Shown piece by piece: positions 1-9,826 of a stretch of 64,000 nt of DNA. Below the pieces are notes generated by a model. That model was not told the origin of the DNA. It saw only the letters and a program-made list of their open reading frames with translations, and did no database searches. A program made the translations under genes and the position numbers. Within the stretch, counting starts at the first letter, position 1, and each line of letters starts with the position of its first letter. Location of the stretch: contig CAJTUV010000016.1 of assembly GCA_910579515.1 (NCBI GenBank), positions 1 to 64,000 of the forward strand, in the 5' to 3' direction. This DNA comes from an uncultured Hungatella sp. GTDB lineage: Bacteria > Bacillota > Clostridia > Lachnospirales > Lachnospiraceae.

Positions 1-1
1 C

Positions 2-841
2 CGTTTCAAACTGACCTGCTTTAAATCAAGTGAAAAGAACCGCTTGCAGAACTGTCTCACGGTTTCCAATATCCAGTTGGGAAACGTTGTCTCGGACACC
101 TTCGGCAAATCTGCTCAGGCGATACTGGATAAACTTTTGGAAAATCCCGCAGATACTTCCTTTGACCTTGAACCTCTCGTTTTCAAAAGTTTGAAAAAGA
201 AACTCCCTGAACTCCGTGATGCCATTGACGGTTTTATCACACCGGAACAGGCTGGTAAACTAAAAGTAATCAAAGCACACTATGAAGACCTTGAATCCCG
301 GAAGGCAGAGCTTGAAGAACTCATTCTTGCGCTCGCCGCTCCCTATCAGCAGGAACTTGCCATTCTCCAAACCGCCCCTGGTATCAGCAGTATTTTCACT
401 GCCATCGGAATCATTTCCGAAATCGGTACCAACATGGAGGCTTTTCCTTCGGCGAAACACTTATGCTCATGGGCCGGGCTTACGCCAACCAACAATGAAA
501 GTGCAGGGAAGAAAAAATCTGTCCGGGTCTCCAAAGCCGGATGCTACATCAAGCCGCTGCTCGTGCAGTGCGCCAATGCTGTTGTTACCAGCAAAAAGCA
601 TCCTGAGATTCGCAACCGCTATCTCCGTCTCAAAAAGCGTCGCGGTCACAAGAAAGCAATCATTGCCATAGCAAGAATGCTTCTGACTGCATTATACCAC
701 ATGTTGAAGAACGGAGAAAACTATAATGCGGAACTTTACAGGAAATCCAATCTGCCTCCAGTTGATCGCGAGATTACAGTGGAACAGGCAATCATCATAG
801 CAAGGAATCAAGGTTATAAGATTAAGTCAGCAACTGCATAA
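2..841 (+). mobile_element. IS110-family transposase, 3' part (cut by window start)
   Basis: The reading frame is open to the left window edge, so the N-terminal DEDD catalytic domain lies outside. What remains is the C-terminal half of an IS110/IS116/IS902 transposase: a helical linker, then the Transposase_20 segment with the TAPGI motif and the SWAGLTP...SGKKK-like stretch. The gene is intact to its stop. IS110 elements are excised and inserted by a serine-dependent enzyme guided by a bridge RNA encoded next to the gene. A TTG at 44 could pass as a start, but the sequence before it (KLTCFKSSEKN-like) is typical of the family and argues for a longer protein. Family assignment is secure; exact element ends were not found. 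Confidence 0.9.
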
Positions 842-873
842 CCTTAACAATCTCAATATTCAATTTTTAAAGC

Positions 874-891
874 AGCCACCGAAAGATGGCT
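874..891 (+). terminator. Weak stem-loop after the transposase
   Basis: AGCCA (874-878) pairs with TGGCT (887-891), followed by a T/G-rich stretch. It could end transposase transcription or belong to the IS right end. The rest of 842-1102 is AT-rich and shows no gene. Confidence 0.35.
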
Positions 892-1102
892 TGTTTGTTG
901 TGTGCTTAAGGTAATGGATACCCTCTACTTTTCATTTTCAATCTTTTCCTCCCTTGGAAATCATTTTATAGTTGGAAATAAAAATCTTCCCTGATTATAA
1001 AATATATCACGCTTCCCTGAAAAATACAATGAGTTTTTCTTGATAAATCCCTCATTCCGTGATAAGCTTAAACCCGAGTATATAGAAAGGAACTACAAGT
1101 TA

Positions 1103-1693
1103 ATGAAAAAAACGCTTTATCTGATGCGCCATGCGGAAACCATGTTCAATGTGCAAAAGAGGATCCAGGGATGGTGCGACTCTCCTCTCACAGAGCAAGG
1201 AAAAAAGCAGGCCAAGGCCATGGGACGGTATTTCAGAGACCATCATATTCAGTTTGATCATGCCTACACTTCCACCGCTGAACGATGCTGTGATACCATG
1301 GAACTGGTGACCGATATGCCTTATTCCCGGTTAAAGGGCTTAAAAGAAATGTTTTATGGAGAACTGGAAGGAGAGAGCGAACGCTTAAAATGCAAGACCT
1401 GGCAGGAATGCTCCACCTACTATCTCCAATTCGGCGGAGAATCCAGCGACACGGTACGAGATCGAATGCAGGAAACCTTAACTCAGATTATGCAGGGAAA
1501 TAAGCGTCAGTCTGTTCTGGTCGTAAGCCATAATGCCGCCTGCTTTAACTTTATGCGTACCGTTGTAGAAGACCCTACAGAAGAATGGAACAAGGGATTT
1601 GGAAACTGTACCGTATTTGTTTATGAATATGAAAATGATACCTTTCATCTTAAGGAAGTATTGAGAGGGCTGGCAGAAGGCGTACAGTCATAA
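1103..1693 (+). CDS. Histidine phosphatase family protein
   Basis: A phosphoglycerate-mutase-like phosphatase of 196 residues. The RHAE signature (R9, H10, E12) supplies the phosphorylated histidine, and the second catalytic His is in VVSH (H143). I start it at ATG 1103, which has AGAAAGGA upstream and places RHAE at the usual distance from the N-terminus; an upstream TTG at 1040 would add 21 unlikely residues. The substrate cannot be read from the sequence; family members hydrolyse sugar phosphates, cobalamin precursors or nucleotides. It overlaps the convergent sce7726-type gene by 6 bp at the 3' ends. Confidence 0.88.
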   Translation: MKKTLYLMRHAETMFNVQKRIQGWCDSPLTEQGKKQAKAMGRYFRDHHIQFDHAYTSTAERCCDTMELVTDMPYSRLKGLKEMFYGELEGESERLKCKTWQECSTYYLQFGGESSDTVRDRMQETLTQIMQGNKRQSVLVVSHNAACFNFMRTVVEDPTEEWNKGFGNCTVFVYEYENDTFHLKEVLRGLAEGVQS

Positions 1694-2293
1694 ACGTCTT
1701 CGCTGCCTGCGGTATTCTCTGATTTCCTGGTCAATTTTTGTATAATCTCTTTCAAATAATTCTTCACTGATCTGCTCTTTTAAAAGTTTTTCAGGAACCT
1801 TTTCTAAAATCTTATCAATCACAAATTTCTTACTTTTTTCCTGATATCTGGCCATATGATTTACTTTTTGAATATGAGCCAGTTCCGTTCTCCATAGAAG
1901 CCCCAGCGTTTTCTTTCGATCCACATTGGGATTTTCTCTTGCCTTTCGAAGCACATAAAAGTCAATCCAGGTTTTGCCGTCTTTTTCTCCCTGCTCGATG
2001 GTAATAATCCCCCACCAGTCCGGCACATGCTCCTCAATGTGGTGTGCGTGACTGGAGCCGACAGCGATCAGATTATAGTCAAAAAACTGATTGTAGTCCT
2101 TTACCTGCCTGCTTAATCTGGCGTAGGTGTCTGCATCGCTTTTGATCTCCACTCCGGCAACCGCCCCGGGCAGCACCATCACAAGGTCTGCCCGGGAACG
2201 TCCCATCTGTTTTTCCTCCAGAATCCGAATCCTCCCATACTGTTCTTCTAAAAATTCAAAGAGAGGCTCCCTGATGTCTTTATCATACAGCAT
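1688..2293 (-). CDS. sce7726-family protein, PD-(D/E)XK nuclease-like
   Basis: A 201-residue protein resembling the sce7726 family: an N-terminal stretch opening with LYDKDIR, then D36 and E49-I-K51, the spacing of a PD-(D/E)XK nuclease core. The C-terminal third is charged and helical, rich in K, E and R. A nuclease activity is only suggested by the motif. Its start overlaps the end of the upstream reductase gene by 11 bp, so the two are probably co-transcribed. The function is not known to me. Confidence 0.7.
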   Translation of the reverse strand: MLYDKDIREPLFEFLEEQYGRIRILEEKQMGRSRADLVMVLPGAVAGVEIKSDADTYARLSRQVKDYNQFFDYNLIAVGSSHAHHIEEHVPDWWGIITIEQGEKDGKTWIDFYVLRKARENPNVDRKKTLGLLWRTELAHIQKVNHMARYQEKSKKFVIDKILEKVPEKLLKEQISEELFERDYTKIDQEIREYRRQRRRL

Positions 2294-3617
2294 TTTCCTG
2301 CCTAAACTCCTGATAGTATTTCAAATATACCTCTGTGTCCCGAACCACACACCCAGTCGGCTTTCCCGCACGAATCAAATCTCCGCATTTTCCACAGGAT
2401 ATGCAGACTTTTTTAGAATCCACCCGACCATTCTCTATAATCTGTTTTGGAAATTCCGGGTTGGCAAAGGACATTCTCCCAAATAGCATCTGGTCGCACA
2501 GCCCCTCTTTTATGGCTCCCGCCGCAAACAGATCAGAATACTGACGGAGATAGGAAGGACCTGATGCAGAGATTACCATGCCAGGAACCGCCTTTTTCAC
2601 CTCTCCGATTCCATTAATCAAACGTGCCACTCCATAAAGCGGATGCTCCTCTGGCACATACTTTCCCTGGTCAAATGGGCGGGTCACATGGGTACTGACA
2701 TAAGGATTTCCCATGGTAAGATTTACCATAGGCATATGGTAATCCTCATAGAGAATCTTCATCAAAGCAATAGGCTCCTCCATATCCGGCTGTATTCCCT
2801 TTCCTTCCTTTACCCCAAATCCATATGGGTAAGGAAATCCATCAAACACGCCGATTCTGGCAGTCACCAAAAACGTATCCTCTTCATACGCTTTTGCCGC
2901 TGCGATTCCGTTTCTAAGCAAACGGGTCCGGTTCTCAAAGCTTCCCCCATACTGGCCCTTTCGGTTATAAGCAGACGTTAATTCTGCCAACAGATACCCA
3001 TGACAAGACTTAATATCCACTGCGTCAAATCCCGCTTTTTTCGCCAAAAGGGCAGCCTGTCCCAGCTTCTCCTCCAGCGATTTTAAATAGTCATCGGAAA
3101 CAATGCAGCTGTCGTCCGCCTTTCTTAGCTTCTCATAGTCTGGGTGACGATACGCGATCAACGGCGCCGGTTTTCCTCCGGGATTCGAATAACGCCCGCT
3201 GTGGTTGGCCTGCATCACAAGAAAGGGAGCGAACCCATTAGCCTTTCTTCCAGCCTCCTTTACCTTGTATGTAAATTGTTTATATGCCTCCAGATTTTCT
3301 TCTGTCAACATCAGTTGATGAGCGCTGGAGCGGCCCTCTGGAACAATGGAGATCGCCTCAAACCAAATCATTCCGCTTTCTCCCACCGCCTCTCTCTCAT
3401 AACGGCGGAGAGTCAATTCCGACGGCGATCCGTCGGCCAGACCGTCGGCTCCCTCCATCGGCGCAATTCCCATCCGATTAGGCAGCGTAACCTTTCCAAA
3501 GGATAGGGGTTCTTTTAACGCCGCCGTATCCGTTGCAAAAGGCAGGTGTACTCCCAGCTTTTCTGCCTTTGCCTGAATCTCCTCCAGGCTTTTGTAAGTA
3601 AACTTCTCATGTTTCAT
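2283..3617 (-). CDS. NADH:flavin oxidoreductase (old yellow enzyme family) with C-terminal cysteine cluster
   Basis: A TIM-barrel FMN enzyme of 444 residues. The N-terminal segment (LSFGKVTLPNRMGIAPMEG) and the KSCHGYLL and YGGSFENRTR motifs are those of the old-yellow-enzyme / 2,4-dienoyl-CoA reductase family. Four cysteines near the C-terminus (C405, C408, C411, C423) look like an iron-sulphur cluster site, as in the 4Fe-4S members. The FAD/NAD domain of full-length dienoyl-CoA reductases is absent, so it is a barrel-only form. The substrate is probably an enone, enoate or similar; this is inference. It is the last but one gene of the leftward group after the MATE gene. Confidence 0.85.
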   Translation of the reverse strand: MKHEKFTYKSLEEIQAKAEKLGVHLPFATDTAALKEPLSFGKVTLPNRMGIAPMEGADGLADGSPSELTLRRYEREAVGESGMIWFEAISIVPEGRSSAHQLMLTEENLEAYKQFTYKVKEAGRKANGFAPFLVMQANHSGRYSNPGGKPAPLIAYRHPDYEKLRKADDSCIVSDDYLKSLEEKLGQAALLAKKAGFDAVDIKSCHGYLLAELTSAYNRKGQYGGSFENRTRLLRNGIAAAKAYEEDTFLVTARIGVFDGFPYPYGFGVKEGKGIQPDMEEPIALMKILYEDYHMPMVNLTMGNPYVSTHVTRPFDQGKYVPEEHPLYGVARLINGIGEVKKAVPGMVISASGPSYLRQYSDLFAAGAIKEGLCDQMLFGRMSFANPEFPKQIIENGRVDSKKVCISCGKCGDLIRAGKPTGCVVRDTEVYLKYYQEFRQENAV

Positions 3618-3648
3618 GGCAACTCTTTCTCCTTTATCGTTCTCTTTT

Positions 3649-5001
3649 TCACTGTCCCTGTGACCGAAAATATCGTTTTATCATAGGAAGAGCCATACAT
3701 GCCGTCAATAAATCCGCCAAAGGTCCGGAAAGCTGCAGTCCCAGCAAGTCTAAAAACAGCGGCAGAAGAAGCAGGGCCGGCACATAAAAAAACAACTGAC
3801 GACATAAGATCAGCACCGTGCTGGGCAAAGGGCGCCCAATCATCTGAAACATCGTGCTGGTATTTGAGACAAAACTGGCAAACGGCATAGCCACGCAGAC
3901 CAGACGAAAGGCCGTTGTTCCAATTTGAATCACCTCTGCATCATCCCTGAAAAGACCGATTAACCCAGGTGCAAACAAAACGCCTATCATGCTGAAAAAA
4001 CACATGCTGACAGCTCCTGCTTTTGCCGTGAACCAAAAAGCTTCCTTTACTCGTTTGTGATTTCCTGCGCCATGGGAATACCCAAACACAGGCTGGGCCC
4101 CCTGCCCCAATCCCAAAGACACAGCGTTAGACAGATACAGAAGGCGGCTGCACACGCTCATGGCTGCAATGGCCGCATCTCCCCATCCCCCTGCCACCCA
4201 GTTTAACACTACGTTGGCAATCATGTTGCAGCCATGACGGCTCAGACTGGGAAAGCCGTTAGAAAACAGCTCAAGATACTGCTTTTTTGTCCGAGACATG
4301 GAATGGATCGAAATAGGTACCTGAGTTTTCCCTCGCAGATAAAAGCTGATCAAGATCCCCCAGGATATCATCTGACTTATGGCAGTAGCCATGGCAGCTC
4401 CCGCAATTCCAAGATGAAACACAAAAATAAACAGCGGGTCCAGAACCATATTTAAAACTCCGCCAAAAACCTGTCCGGTCATGCTCTCCTTGCTTAGTCC
4501 CTCTCCCCTCAGGCACTGGCTTAAAGCCAGGCTGCTGGTAGCAAACGGCGCTCCGAAGAAGATATACCGCCCATATGCCATAGCATAAGGCAAAATGGTG
4601 TCTGTGGCTCCTAAAAGAGTCATGAGAGACTCCCCTGCTAGAAATCCAACAACTGCCACCAAAAGTCCAAAGAAAAAGCTTAAGAAAAATCCTGTGCTGG
4701 TGACTCGCTTCGCCTCTTTGAGCTGTTTGGCTCCCAGCATTCGGGACATAAGGCTGGAAGCCCCGGTTCCCACTAAAAATCCTAAGGCGTTTAAGATCAT
4801 GGGAATGGAAAACACCACGCCCACCGCAGCCGTAGCGCTGGTTCCGATTCTTCCCACAAAAAAGGTGTCCGCCAGATTGTAAACGCTGGTAATCAACATG
4901 GTCACAATACTGGGCAGAGCCAGTGACAGTATCAAACCTGGCACTGGCGCAGTCGTCATTTTCTCATATTGGTCTTGTTCCTGTTTCTGCAATATTCCCA
5001 T
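3649..5001 (-). CDS. MATE family efflux transporter
   Basis: A 450-residue inner-membrane protein with about 12 hydrophobic segments and the repeated MATE architecture (PGLILSLALPSIVTMLI near the N-terminus, a second copy near residue 240). MATE proteins export cationic drugs or metabolites in exchange for Na+ or H+. The start is the ATG of MGILQKQEQ, with a good AGGAGA-type site upstream. It lies 41 bp downstream of the ABC exporter pair and 31 bp upstream of the reductase, all leftward, so read-through from the MarR promoter is possible. Confidence 0.92.
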   Translation of the reverse strand: MGILQKQEQDQYEKMTTAPVPGLILSLALPSIVTMLITSVYNLADTFFVGRIGTSATAAVGVVFSIPMILNALGFLVGTGASSLMSRMLGAKQLKEAKRVTSTGFFLSFFFGLLVAVVGFLAGESLMTLLGATDTILPYAMAYGRYIFFGAPFATSSLALSQCLRGEGLSKESMTGQVFGGVLNMVLDPLFIFVFHLGIAGAAMATAISQMISWGILISFYLRGKTQVPISIHSMSRTKKQYLELFSNGFPSLSRHGCNMIANVVLNWVAGGWGDAAIAAMSVCSRLLYLSNAVSLGLGQGAQPVFGYSHGAGNHKRVKEAFWFTAKAGAVSMCFFSMIGVLFAPGLIGLFRDDAEVIQIGTTAFRLVCVAMPFASFVSNTSTMFQMIGRPLPSTVLILCRQLFFYVPALLLLPLFLDLLGLQLSGPLADLLTACMALPMIKRYFRSQGQ

Positions 5002-5042
5002 TACCTGTTCTCCTTTCGTTTAGCATACCAGAAACAAGCCCT

Positions 5043-6920
5043 TTAGTCCAGTTCTTTCAGTCCTGTATACAATTCATAATAACGCCCCTTCATAGCCAGA
5101 AGTTCGTCATGATCCCCCCGTTCCATAATTTCCCCGCTTTCTAGCACCATAATGGCATTGGCGTTTCGCACCGTAGACAAACGGTGAGCGATGACAAACG
5201 TCGTCCGGTTTGCCATGAGCCGGTCCATACCATGTTCAATATGTTTCTCTGTTCTGGTATCCACAGAACTGGTGGCCTCATCCAAAATGAGAATAGGAGC
5301 TTTTGAAACGGCGGCTCTGGCAATGTTGAGAAGCTGCCTCTGCCCCTGGCTTAAGTTGGCTCCGTCCCCTTCCAGCATCGTGTCATACCCCTGAGGAAGA
5401 CGCATAATAAAGGAATGCGCAGATGCGGTTTTAGCAGCCTGAACCACCTCTTCATCTGTAGCGTCAAGTCTCCCGTACCGAATGTTTTCCCTTACCGTTC
5501 CTGTAAACAAGTGGGTATCCTGAAGAACCATAGCAATGTTCTTTCGCAGATGATCCCGTTTCATATGCCGGATATCTACCCCGTCAATGGTGATGGATCC
5601 GGACTGAATATCGTAAAATCGGTTTAACAGATTGGTAATCGTGGTTTTTCCGGCTCCCGTAGAGCCTACAAAGGCAATCTTCTGCCCAGGCTTTGCATAA
5701 AGGCTGATATTTTTTAAGATTGTTTTATCTGGATGATATCCAAAGGTAACGTTCTCCAATACCACGTGCCCCTCCATAGAATTTAACTCCACTGCATCTG
5801 GATCCTCTGCAGGCTCTGGCTTCTCATCCATCACCGCAAACACTCTCTCTGCTCCTGCCAGGGCAGAAAATACGTTGCTGATCTGCATGGAAATCTCATT
5901 AATCGGACGACTGAAATGTCTGGAAAAGTTTAAAAATACCGTCAGCCCTCCCACGTCAAAATTCTTAAAAATACACAGAAGACCTCCCAGGCATGCGGTG
6001 AGAGAATAATTGATCTGACTTAAATTTCCCATCACCGGTCCCATGATGCCGCCAAAAAACTGTGCCTTGATCTGGTTATCCCGCAGATCCTCATTTAAAA
6101 TCTGAAACTCCTCCTTGGCAATGTCTTCATGGCAGAATACTTTTACCACCTTTTGTCCTGTAATTGTTTCCTCCACATAGCCGTTGACGGCGCCTAAAGA
6201 CGTCTGTTGGGCGGTAAAATATTTCTGGCTTCTTCTAGCCACTGCCCCACCAGCCTTCATCATGAGCGGAATCATAATTACAGTCACCACAGTTAAATAG
6301 AAATTGGTATAAATCATAAGTCCCAGTGTGCCAATGATACTCAACGCGCCGGAAAATAGCTGAACCAGTGTATTGGAAAGCATCTGGCCCACAGTATCCA
6401 CATCGTTGGTATATCGGCTCATCAAATCCCCGTTATTGTGGGTATCATAAAAACCTACGGGGAGCTTTTGCATTTTTGAGAACAAATCCGTTCGGATTTT
6501 AAACAACGCATTCTGTGCTACGCTCAGCATCACCTTGGCCTGAGCATAATTGGCCGCAACACCTACTGCGTAAACCAAAGCCAAAACGAACAGCCCTTTT
6601 GCCAGTCCTGCCACATCTCCTCTGCTTCCGTCAACAGGAGCAATATAGGTATTGATAATCGGCCGCAGCAGATAGGAACCGGCCAGCGAAGCCACGGTAT
6701 TTACAATCACACAGAAGAAGGCCAGCATCATCTTCGGTTTATCCTCATTTAGATAGGAAAGAAGACGTTTTACGGTTGCCTTACTGTTTTTAGGACTCCC
6801 TTTTCCCATGGACGACGCTCTCCGGCCCGGCCCATGGCCTCCCATCGGTCCATGCTTGGGCGCGGCCACAGCCCTTCCATATCTGCGCTTTAAACTTTCT
6901 ACTCTCTTTTTGTCACTCAT
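5043..6920 (-). CDS. ABC exporter half-transporter (membrane domain plus ATPase), second subunit
   Basis: A 625-residue fused exporter subunit. It has a basic, Gly/Pro-rich cytoplasmic N-terminus of about 50 residues, six membrane helices (about 60-340), then the nucleotide-binding domain with Walker A GSTGAGKTT near residue 417, signature LSQGQRQ and Walker B ILILDEATSS. Its start overlaps the upstream ABC gene by 4 bp (ATGA-type), so the two are translated together and most likely form a heterodimeric drug or lipid exporter. The signature (LSQGQ) is close to consensus and the catalytic Glu is present after Walker B. Confidence 0.93.
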   Translation of the reverse strand: MSDKKRVESLKRRYGRAVAAPKHGPMGGHGPGRRASSMGKGSPKNSKATVKRLLSYLNEDKPKMMLAFFCVIVNTVASLAGSYLLRPIINTYIAPVDGSRGDVAGLAKGLFVLALVYAVGVAANYAQAKVMLSVAQNALFKIRTDLFSKMQKLPVGFYDTHNNGDLMSRYTNDVDTVGQMLSNTLVQLFSGALSIIGTLGLMIYTNFYLTVVTVIMIPLMMKAGGAVARRSQKYFTAQQTSLGAVNGYVEETITGQKVVKVFCHEDIAKEEFQILNEDLRDNQIKAQFFGGIMGPVMGNLSQINYSLTACLGGLLCIFKNFDVGGLTVFLNFSRHFSRPINEISMQISNVFSALAGAERVFAVMDEKPEPAEDPDAVELNSMEGHVVLENVTFGYHPDKTILKNISLYAKPGQKIAFVGSTGAGKTTITNLLNRFYDIQSGSITIDGVDIRHMKRDHLRKNIAMVLQDTHLFTGTVRENIRYGRLDATDEEVVQAAKTASAHSFIMRLPQGYDTMLEGDGANLSQGQRQLLNIARAAVSKAPILILDEATSSVDTRTEKHIEHGMDRLMANRTTFVIAHRLSTVRNANAIMVLESGEIMERGDHDELLAMKGRYYELYTGLKELD

Positions 6921-8656
6921 GCGCTCACCTCCTTCTCACGGTCTCTTTGTGAATAATAAATCTCCTGGTAAGCCTCGCAGCCCTGAATCAGTTGCTCATG
7001 GGTCCCCATTCCGATAATCTTCCCTTCCTCAAGAACTAAAATCTTATCAGCATTCTCCACAGAACTGATTCGCTGTGCAATGATGATTTTTGTGGTATTT
7101 TTTAATGTGGTTCTGAAACACTCTCGAATCCTGGCCTCCGTAGCCGTGTCTACTGCACTGGTACTGTCATCCAGAATCAAAATTTTCGGTTTTTTCAACA
7201 GAGCTCTCGCAATACAAAGACGCTGCTTTTGCCCGCCTGACACATTGACGCCTCCCTGTCCCATATCGGTCTCGTATCCTTTTGTAAAGGAAGTGACAAA
7301 TCCATCTGCCTGGGCGCTTTCGGCCGCAGCCCGAATCTCTGCCATATCCGCTTCTTCATTTCCCCACCGAAGGTTTTCCTCGATTGTACCAGAAAACAGC
7401 ACATTCTTCTGAAGCACCATGCCCACGCCATTTCTCAGATTGTGCAAAGAATACTCTCTTACATCCACGCCATCCACCAACACTCTGCCTTCTATGGCAT
7501 CATACAATCTGGGAATCAGCTGAACTAAAGTTGTCTTGCCGCTTCCCGTAGCGCCGATTATGCCGATTGTCTGACCAGGCTCTGCCGTAAAGCTGATATC
7601 TTCCAGAACCTTTTCTTCTGCAGACTGGCTGTAGCTAAATCCTACATGCTGGAATTCCACCCTGCCCTTTTCTACCAATAACTCCTTACGTTTCGCATTG
7701 TCATCAGACAAATCAATTTCTGTGTCCAACACCTCATTAATACGCTTTATGGAAGCCATGGCTCTGGAACTTTGCAAAAGAACCATGGAAAGCATCATAA
7801 GAGACATTAAAATCTGAACAATATAGGTGGTGAACGCAGTCAAATCTCCCACCTGCATATTACCTGCAATGATGATATTTCCTCCATACCAAACCACCGC
7901 CAGGGTAGTAATATTCATGGCTAACATCATAACCGGCATGGTGGTAATCACCACATTCATAGCACTTAAGCTGCTGTCCTTTAAGTCCTGGTTCATGTCC
8001 GTAAATTTCTTCTTTTCAAAATCCTCTCTGACAAAAGACTTAATTACCCTCACATTGGTCAAAGACTCCTGTATTCCAGAATTTAACCGGTCAATCTTCT
8101 TTTGCATCACCGTAAATCTGGGAAATGCCGTTTTTAAAATCAAACCGATAGACAAAGCCAGAACAGGAATCACCACCAGGATTACCAAAGCCAGCTTCGC
8201 ATTCATCAAAAACGCCATGATCAATGCCCCAATCAACATTCCAGGCGCGCGGAACATCATTCGAAGTCCCATCATGGTCACATTCTGGATTTGTTGAATG
8301 TCATTGGTCAGACGCGTCACAAGAGAGCCTGTGCTGTACTGATCAATGTTCCGAAACGAAAACTCCTGAACCTTAGAAAATAAATCGCCCCTTAAATCAC
8401 TGGTGAAACAAATCGACGCCTTTGAAGAGAAATAAGCGCCGCCAATCCCGCCTAATGCCATGATAAATGCAGTCAGAACCATAATAAGTCCGACGCTTAT
8501 AATATAACTGCTGTCTCGGTTTGCTACTCCGTGATTGATAATAAGAGACATCAGTTTGGGCAGCATAATTTCTCCAAACACTTCTGTCAACATCAAAAGC
8601 GGCCCCAGCAAAAACGCAGAAAGATAAGGCTTTATATACTTTTCATAACGTTTCAA
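6917..8656 (-). CDS. ABC exporter half-transporter, first subunit
   Basis: A 579-residue exporter subunit with six membrane helices followed by an ATPase domain: Walker A GATGSGKTT near residue 366, signature VSGGQKQR, then ILILDDSTSAVD. In this protein Asp follows the Walker B Asp where the catalytic Glu is expected, the hallmark of the degenerate-site subunit in heterodimeric exporters. The partner downstream has the Glu. This supports one heterodimer with one fully active ATP site. It lies 23 bp downstream of the MarR gene, a common arrangement for drug-inducible exporters. Confidence 0.93.
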   Translation of the reverse strand: MKRYEKYIKPYLSAFLLGPLLMLTEVFGEIMLPKLMSLIINHGVANRDSSYIISVGLIMVLTAFIMALGGIGGAYFSSKASICFTSDLRGDLFSKVQEFSFRNIDQYSTGSLVTRLTNDIQQIQNVTMMGLRMMFRAPGMLIGALIMAFLMNAKLALVILVVIPVLALSIGLILKTAFPRFTVMQKKIDRLNSGIQESLTNVRVIKSFVREDFEKKKFTDMNQDLKDSSLSAMNVVITTMPVMMLAMNITTLAVVWYGGNIIIAGNMQVGDLTAFTTYIVQILMSLMMLSMVLLQSSRAMASIKRINEVLDTEIDLSDDNAKRKELLVEKGRVEFQHVGFSYSQSAEEKVLEDISFTAEPGQTIGIIGATGSGKTTLVQLIPRLYDAIEGRVLVDGVDVREYSLHNLRNGVGMVLQKNVLFSGTIEENLRWGNEEADMAEIRAAAESAQADGFVTSFTKGYETDMGQGGVNVSGGQKQRLCIARALLKKPKILILDDSTSAVDTATEARIRECFRTTLKNTTKIIIAQRISSVENADKILVLEEGKIIGMGTHEQLIQGCEAYQEIYYSQRDREKEVSA

Positions 8657-8679
8657 TCCACATTCCTCCTCTTGGTTGT

Positions 8680-9138
8680 CTATTCGTGATACTTTTTTAG
8701 GTTTTCATAAATTCGATCCAGCATTCTCTCCAGCGTTTCATATTCCTCTTTTGAAAAGCCGGCGAACATCGCCAATTCGACCTCGTGAAAAATTTGATGG
8801 CTGTCTTCTATTACCTGTCTTCCCTTCTCCGTGATGCATAGCTGATTGCAGCGATTATCCTTCTCATCCACCAGCCTCTTTATATAACCGCCCTTTTCCA
8901 GCTTTTTTAAAGACACTGCAATGGCTGACGTGGATACGTCTTTCTTCTCTGCCAGTTCTTTCTGGGAAATATTAGGATTGTCAGAAATACACATCAAAAT
9001 CTTGTGCTGGCTTCGATATACGCCAGTAACACTTAATCTCCGTTCCAATACTGCTCTATGACGTCTCGTAATCCGCAAATATTTATCTATCAATCTGGAT
9101 TCTGGCAGCATGGTTCTAAAAGGTTCTCGGTTTTTCAC
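8680..9138 (-). CDS. MarR-family transcriptional regulator
   Basis: A winged-helix regulator with the MarR core: helix pair ISQKELAEKKDVSTSAIAVS, wing VDEKDNRCNQLCITEKG, and long terminal helices for dimerisation. I prefer the GTG at 9138 (152 residues) because AAAGGAGGAG stands about 9 nt ahead of it; a GTG at 9162 would put that site inside the gene. It heads the leftward operon with the ABC exporters and likely represses it, sensing a ligand that the exporter removes. A palindrome at its promoter is a candidate operator. Confidence 0.9.
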   Translation of the reverse strand: MKNREPFRTMLPESRLIDKYLRITRRHRAVLERRLSVTGVYRSQHKILMCISDNPNISQKELAEKKDVSTSAIAVSLKKLEKGGYIKRLVDEKDNRCNQLCITEKGRQVIEDSHQIFHEVELAMFAGFSKEEYETLERMLDRIYENLKKYHE

Positions 9139-9176
9139 ATGTTTTCTCCTCCTTTTATTCACAAGTTAATCATCAT

Positions 9177-9236
9177 CAAGTTAATAATTAATTAGTTAAC
9201 TATATGCAGTATAAATCTTTTTAAATGAAAATGCAA
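9177..9236 (-). promoter_or_regulatory. Promoter and candidate MarR operator of the exporter operon
   Basis: On the minus strand TTGCAT (9231-9236) and TATACT (9208-9213) are 17 bp apart. Just downstream, at the expected transcription start, is the perfect palindrome TAGTTAACTA (9193-9202), and further AGTTAA/TTAACT half-sites occur to about 9177. This is where an autorepressing MarR protein would bind; the link is inference. Confidence 0.65.
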
Positions 9237-9296
9237 CCATTTTTTCTTAAATTTTCCTTTTCATTTCTTAATTTATTGTTTTTCGATAAATATATA

Positions 9297-9325
9297 TTGA
9301 TATTTGATATGAGACGTGATATAGT
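9297..9325 (+). promoter_or_regulatory. Promoter for the DUF2975 gene set
   Basis: TTGATA (9297-9302) and TATAGT (9320-9325) are separated by 17 bp, about 45 bp before the ATG at 9371, which has AAAAGGAGG upstream. The region is strongly AT-rich. Confidence 0.55.
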
Positions 9326-9370
9326 TTTTCAAAACATATTTATCATCTTGCAAAAGGAGGCGCCTGGTTC

Positions 9371-9817
9371 ATGAATCAACGACTGGTTCTTTTCACAAAA
9401 CATCTTTTAGATGTCATGTTTTACTTAGGAATTTTTTTGACTGTTTCCATTCCCTTTCTTTTTCGGTGGGTGGGAGCTTATATCAAATCTTTCCGCATCT
9501 ATTATGTTCCTCAAACTGTTCTTTATGTTCTGTCTGGAATCCTCTGTCTTCTGATTGTGGCAGAACTCCGGAAAATGTTTGATACGGTTTTAAGTGACAA
9601 TGCATTTGTAGAAGCCAATGTGGTCTCCCTAAAATCCATGGGGAAATACAGCTTTGCTATTTCCTTTTTATCTGTCATCCGCATTTTCTTCTCACCTACT
9701 CCGGCAACGGTTGTGGTAATCGTTGTGTTTGCCATTGCCGGTCTGTTTAGTATTGTGTTATGTCAGGTATTTGAGAAGGCGATTCGATATAAGGAAGAAA
9801 ATGATTTGACAATATAG
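9371..9817 (+). CDS. DUF2975 membrane protein
   Basis: A 148-residue protein with four hydrophobic segments, matching DUF2975 in length and layout, including the NAFVEANVVSLKSMG-like cytoplasmic loop. The function is unknown. In Firmicutes it is normally encoded directly before a small YozG-type XRE regulator, as here (9 bp gap), so the pair likely acts together, perhaps as a membrane sensor and its regulator. Confidence 0.82.
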   Translation: MNQRLVLFTKHLLDVMFYLGIFLTVSIPFLFRWVGAYIKSFRIYYVPQTVLYVLSGILCLLIVAELRKMFDTVLSDNAFVEANVVSLKSMGKYSFAISFLSVIRIFFSPTPATVVVIVVFAIAGLFSIVLCQVFEKAIRYKEENDLTI

Positions 9818-9826
9818 GAGGATTGT

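Noticed and set aside
3614..3805. Small minus-strand frame at the end of the MATE gene
   Set aside because: A shifted reading of the MATE C-terminus without a binding site.
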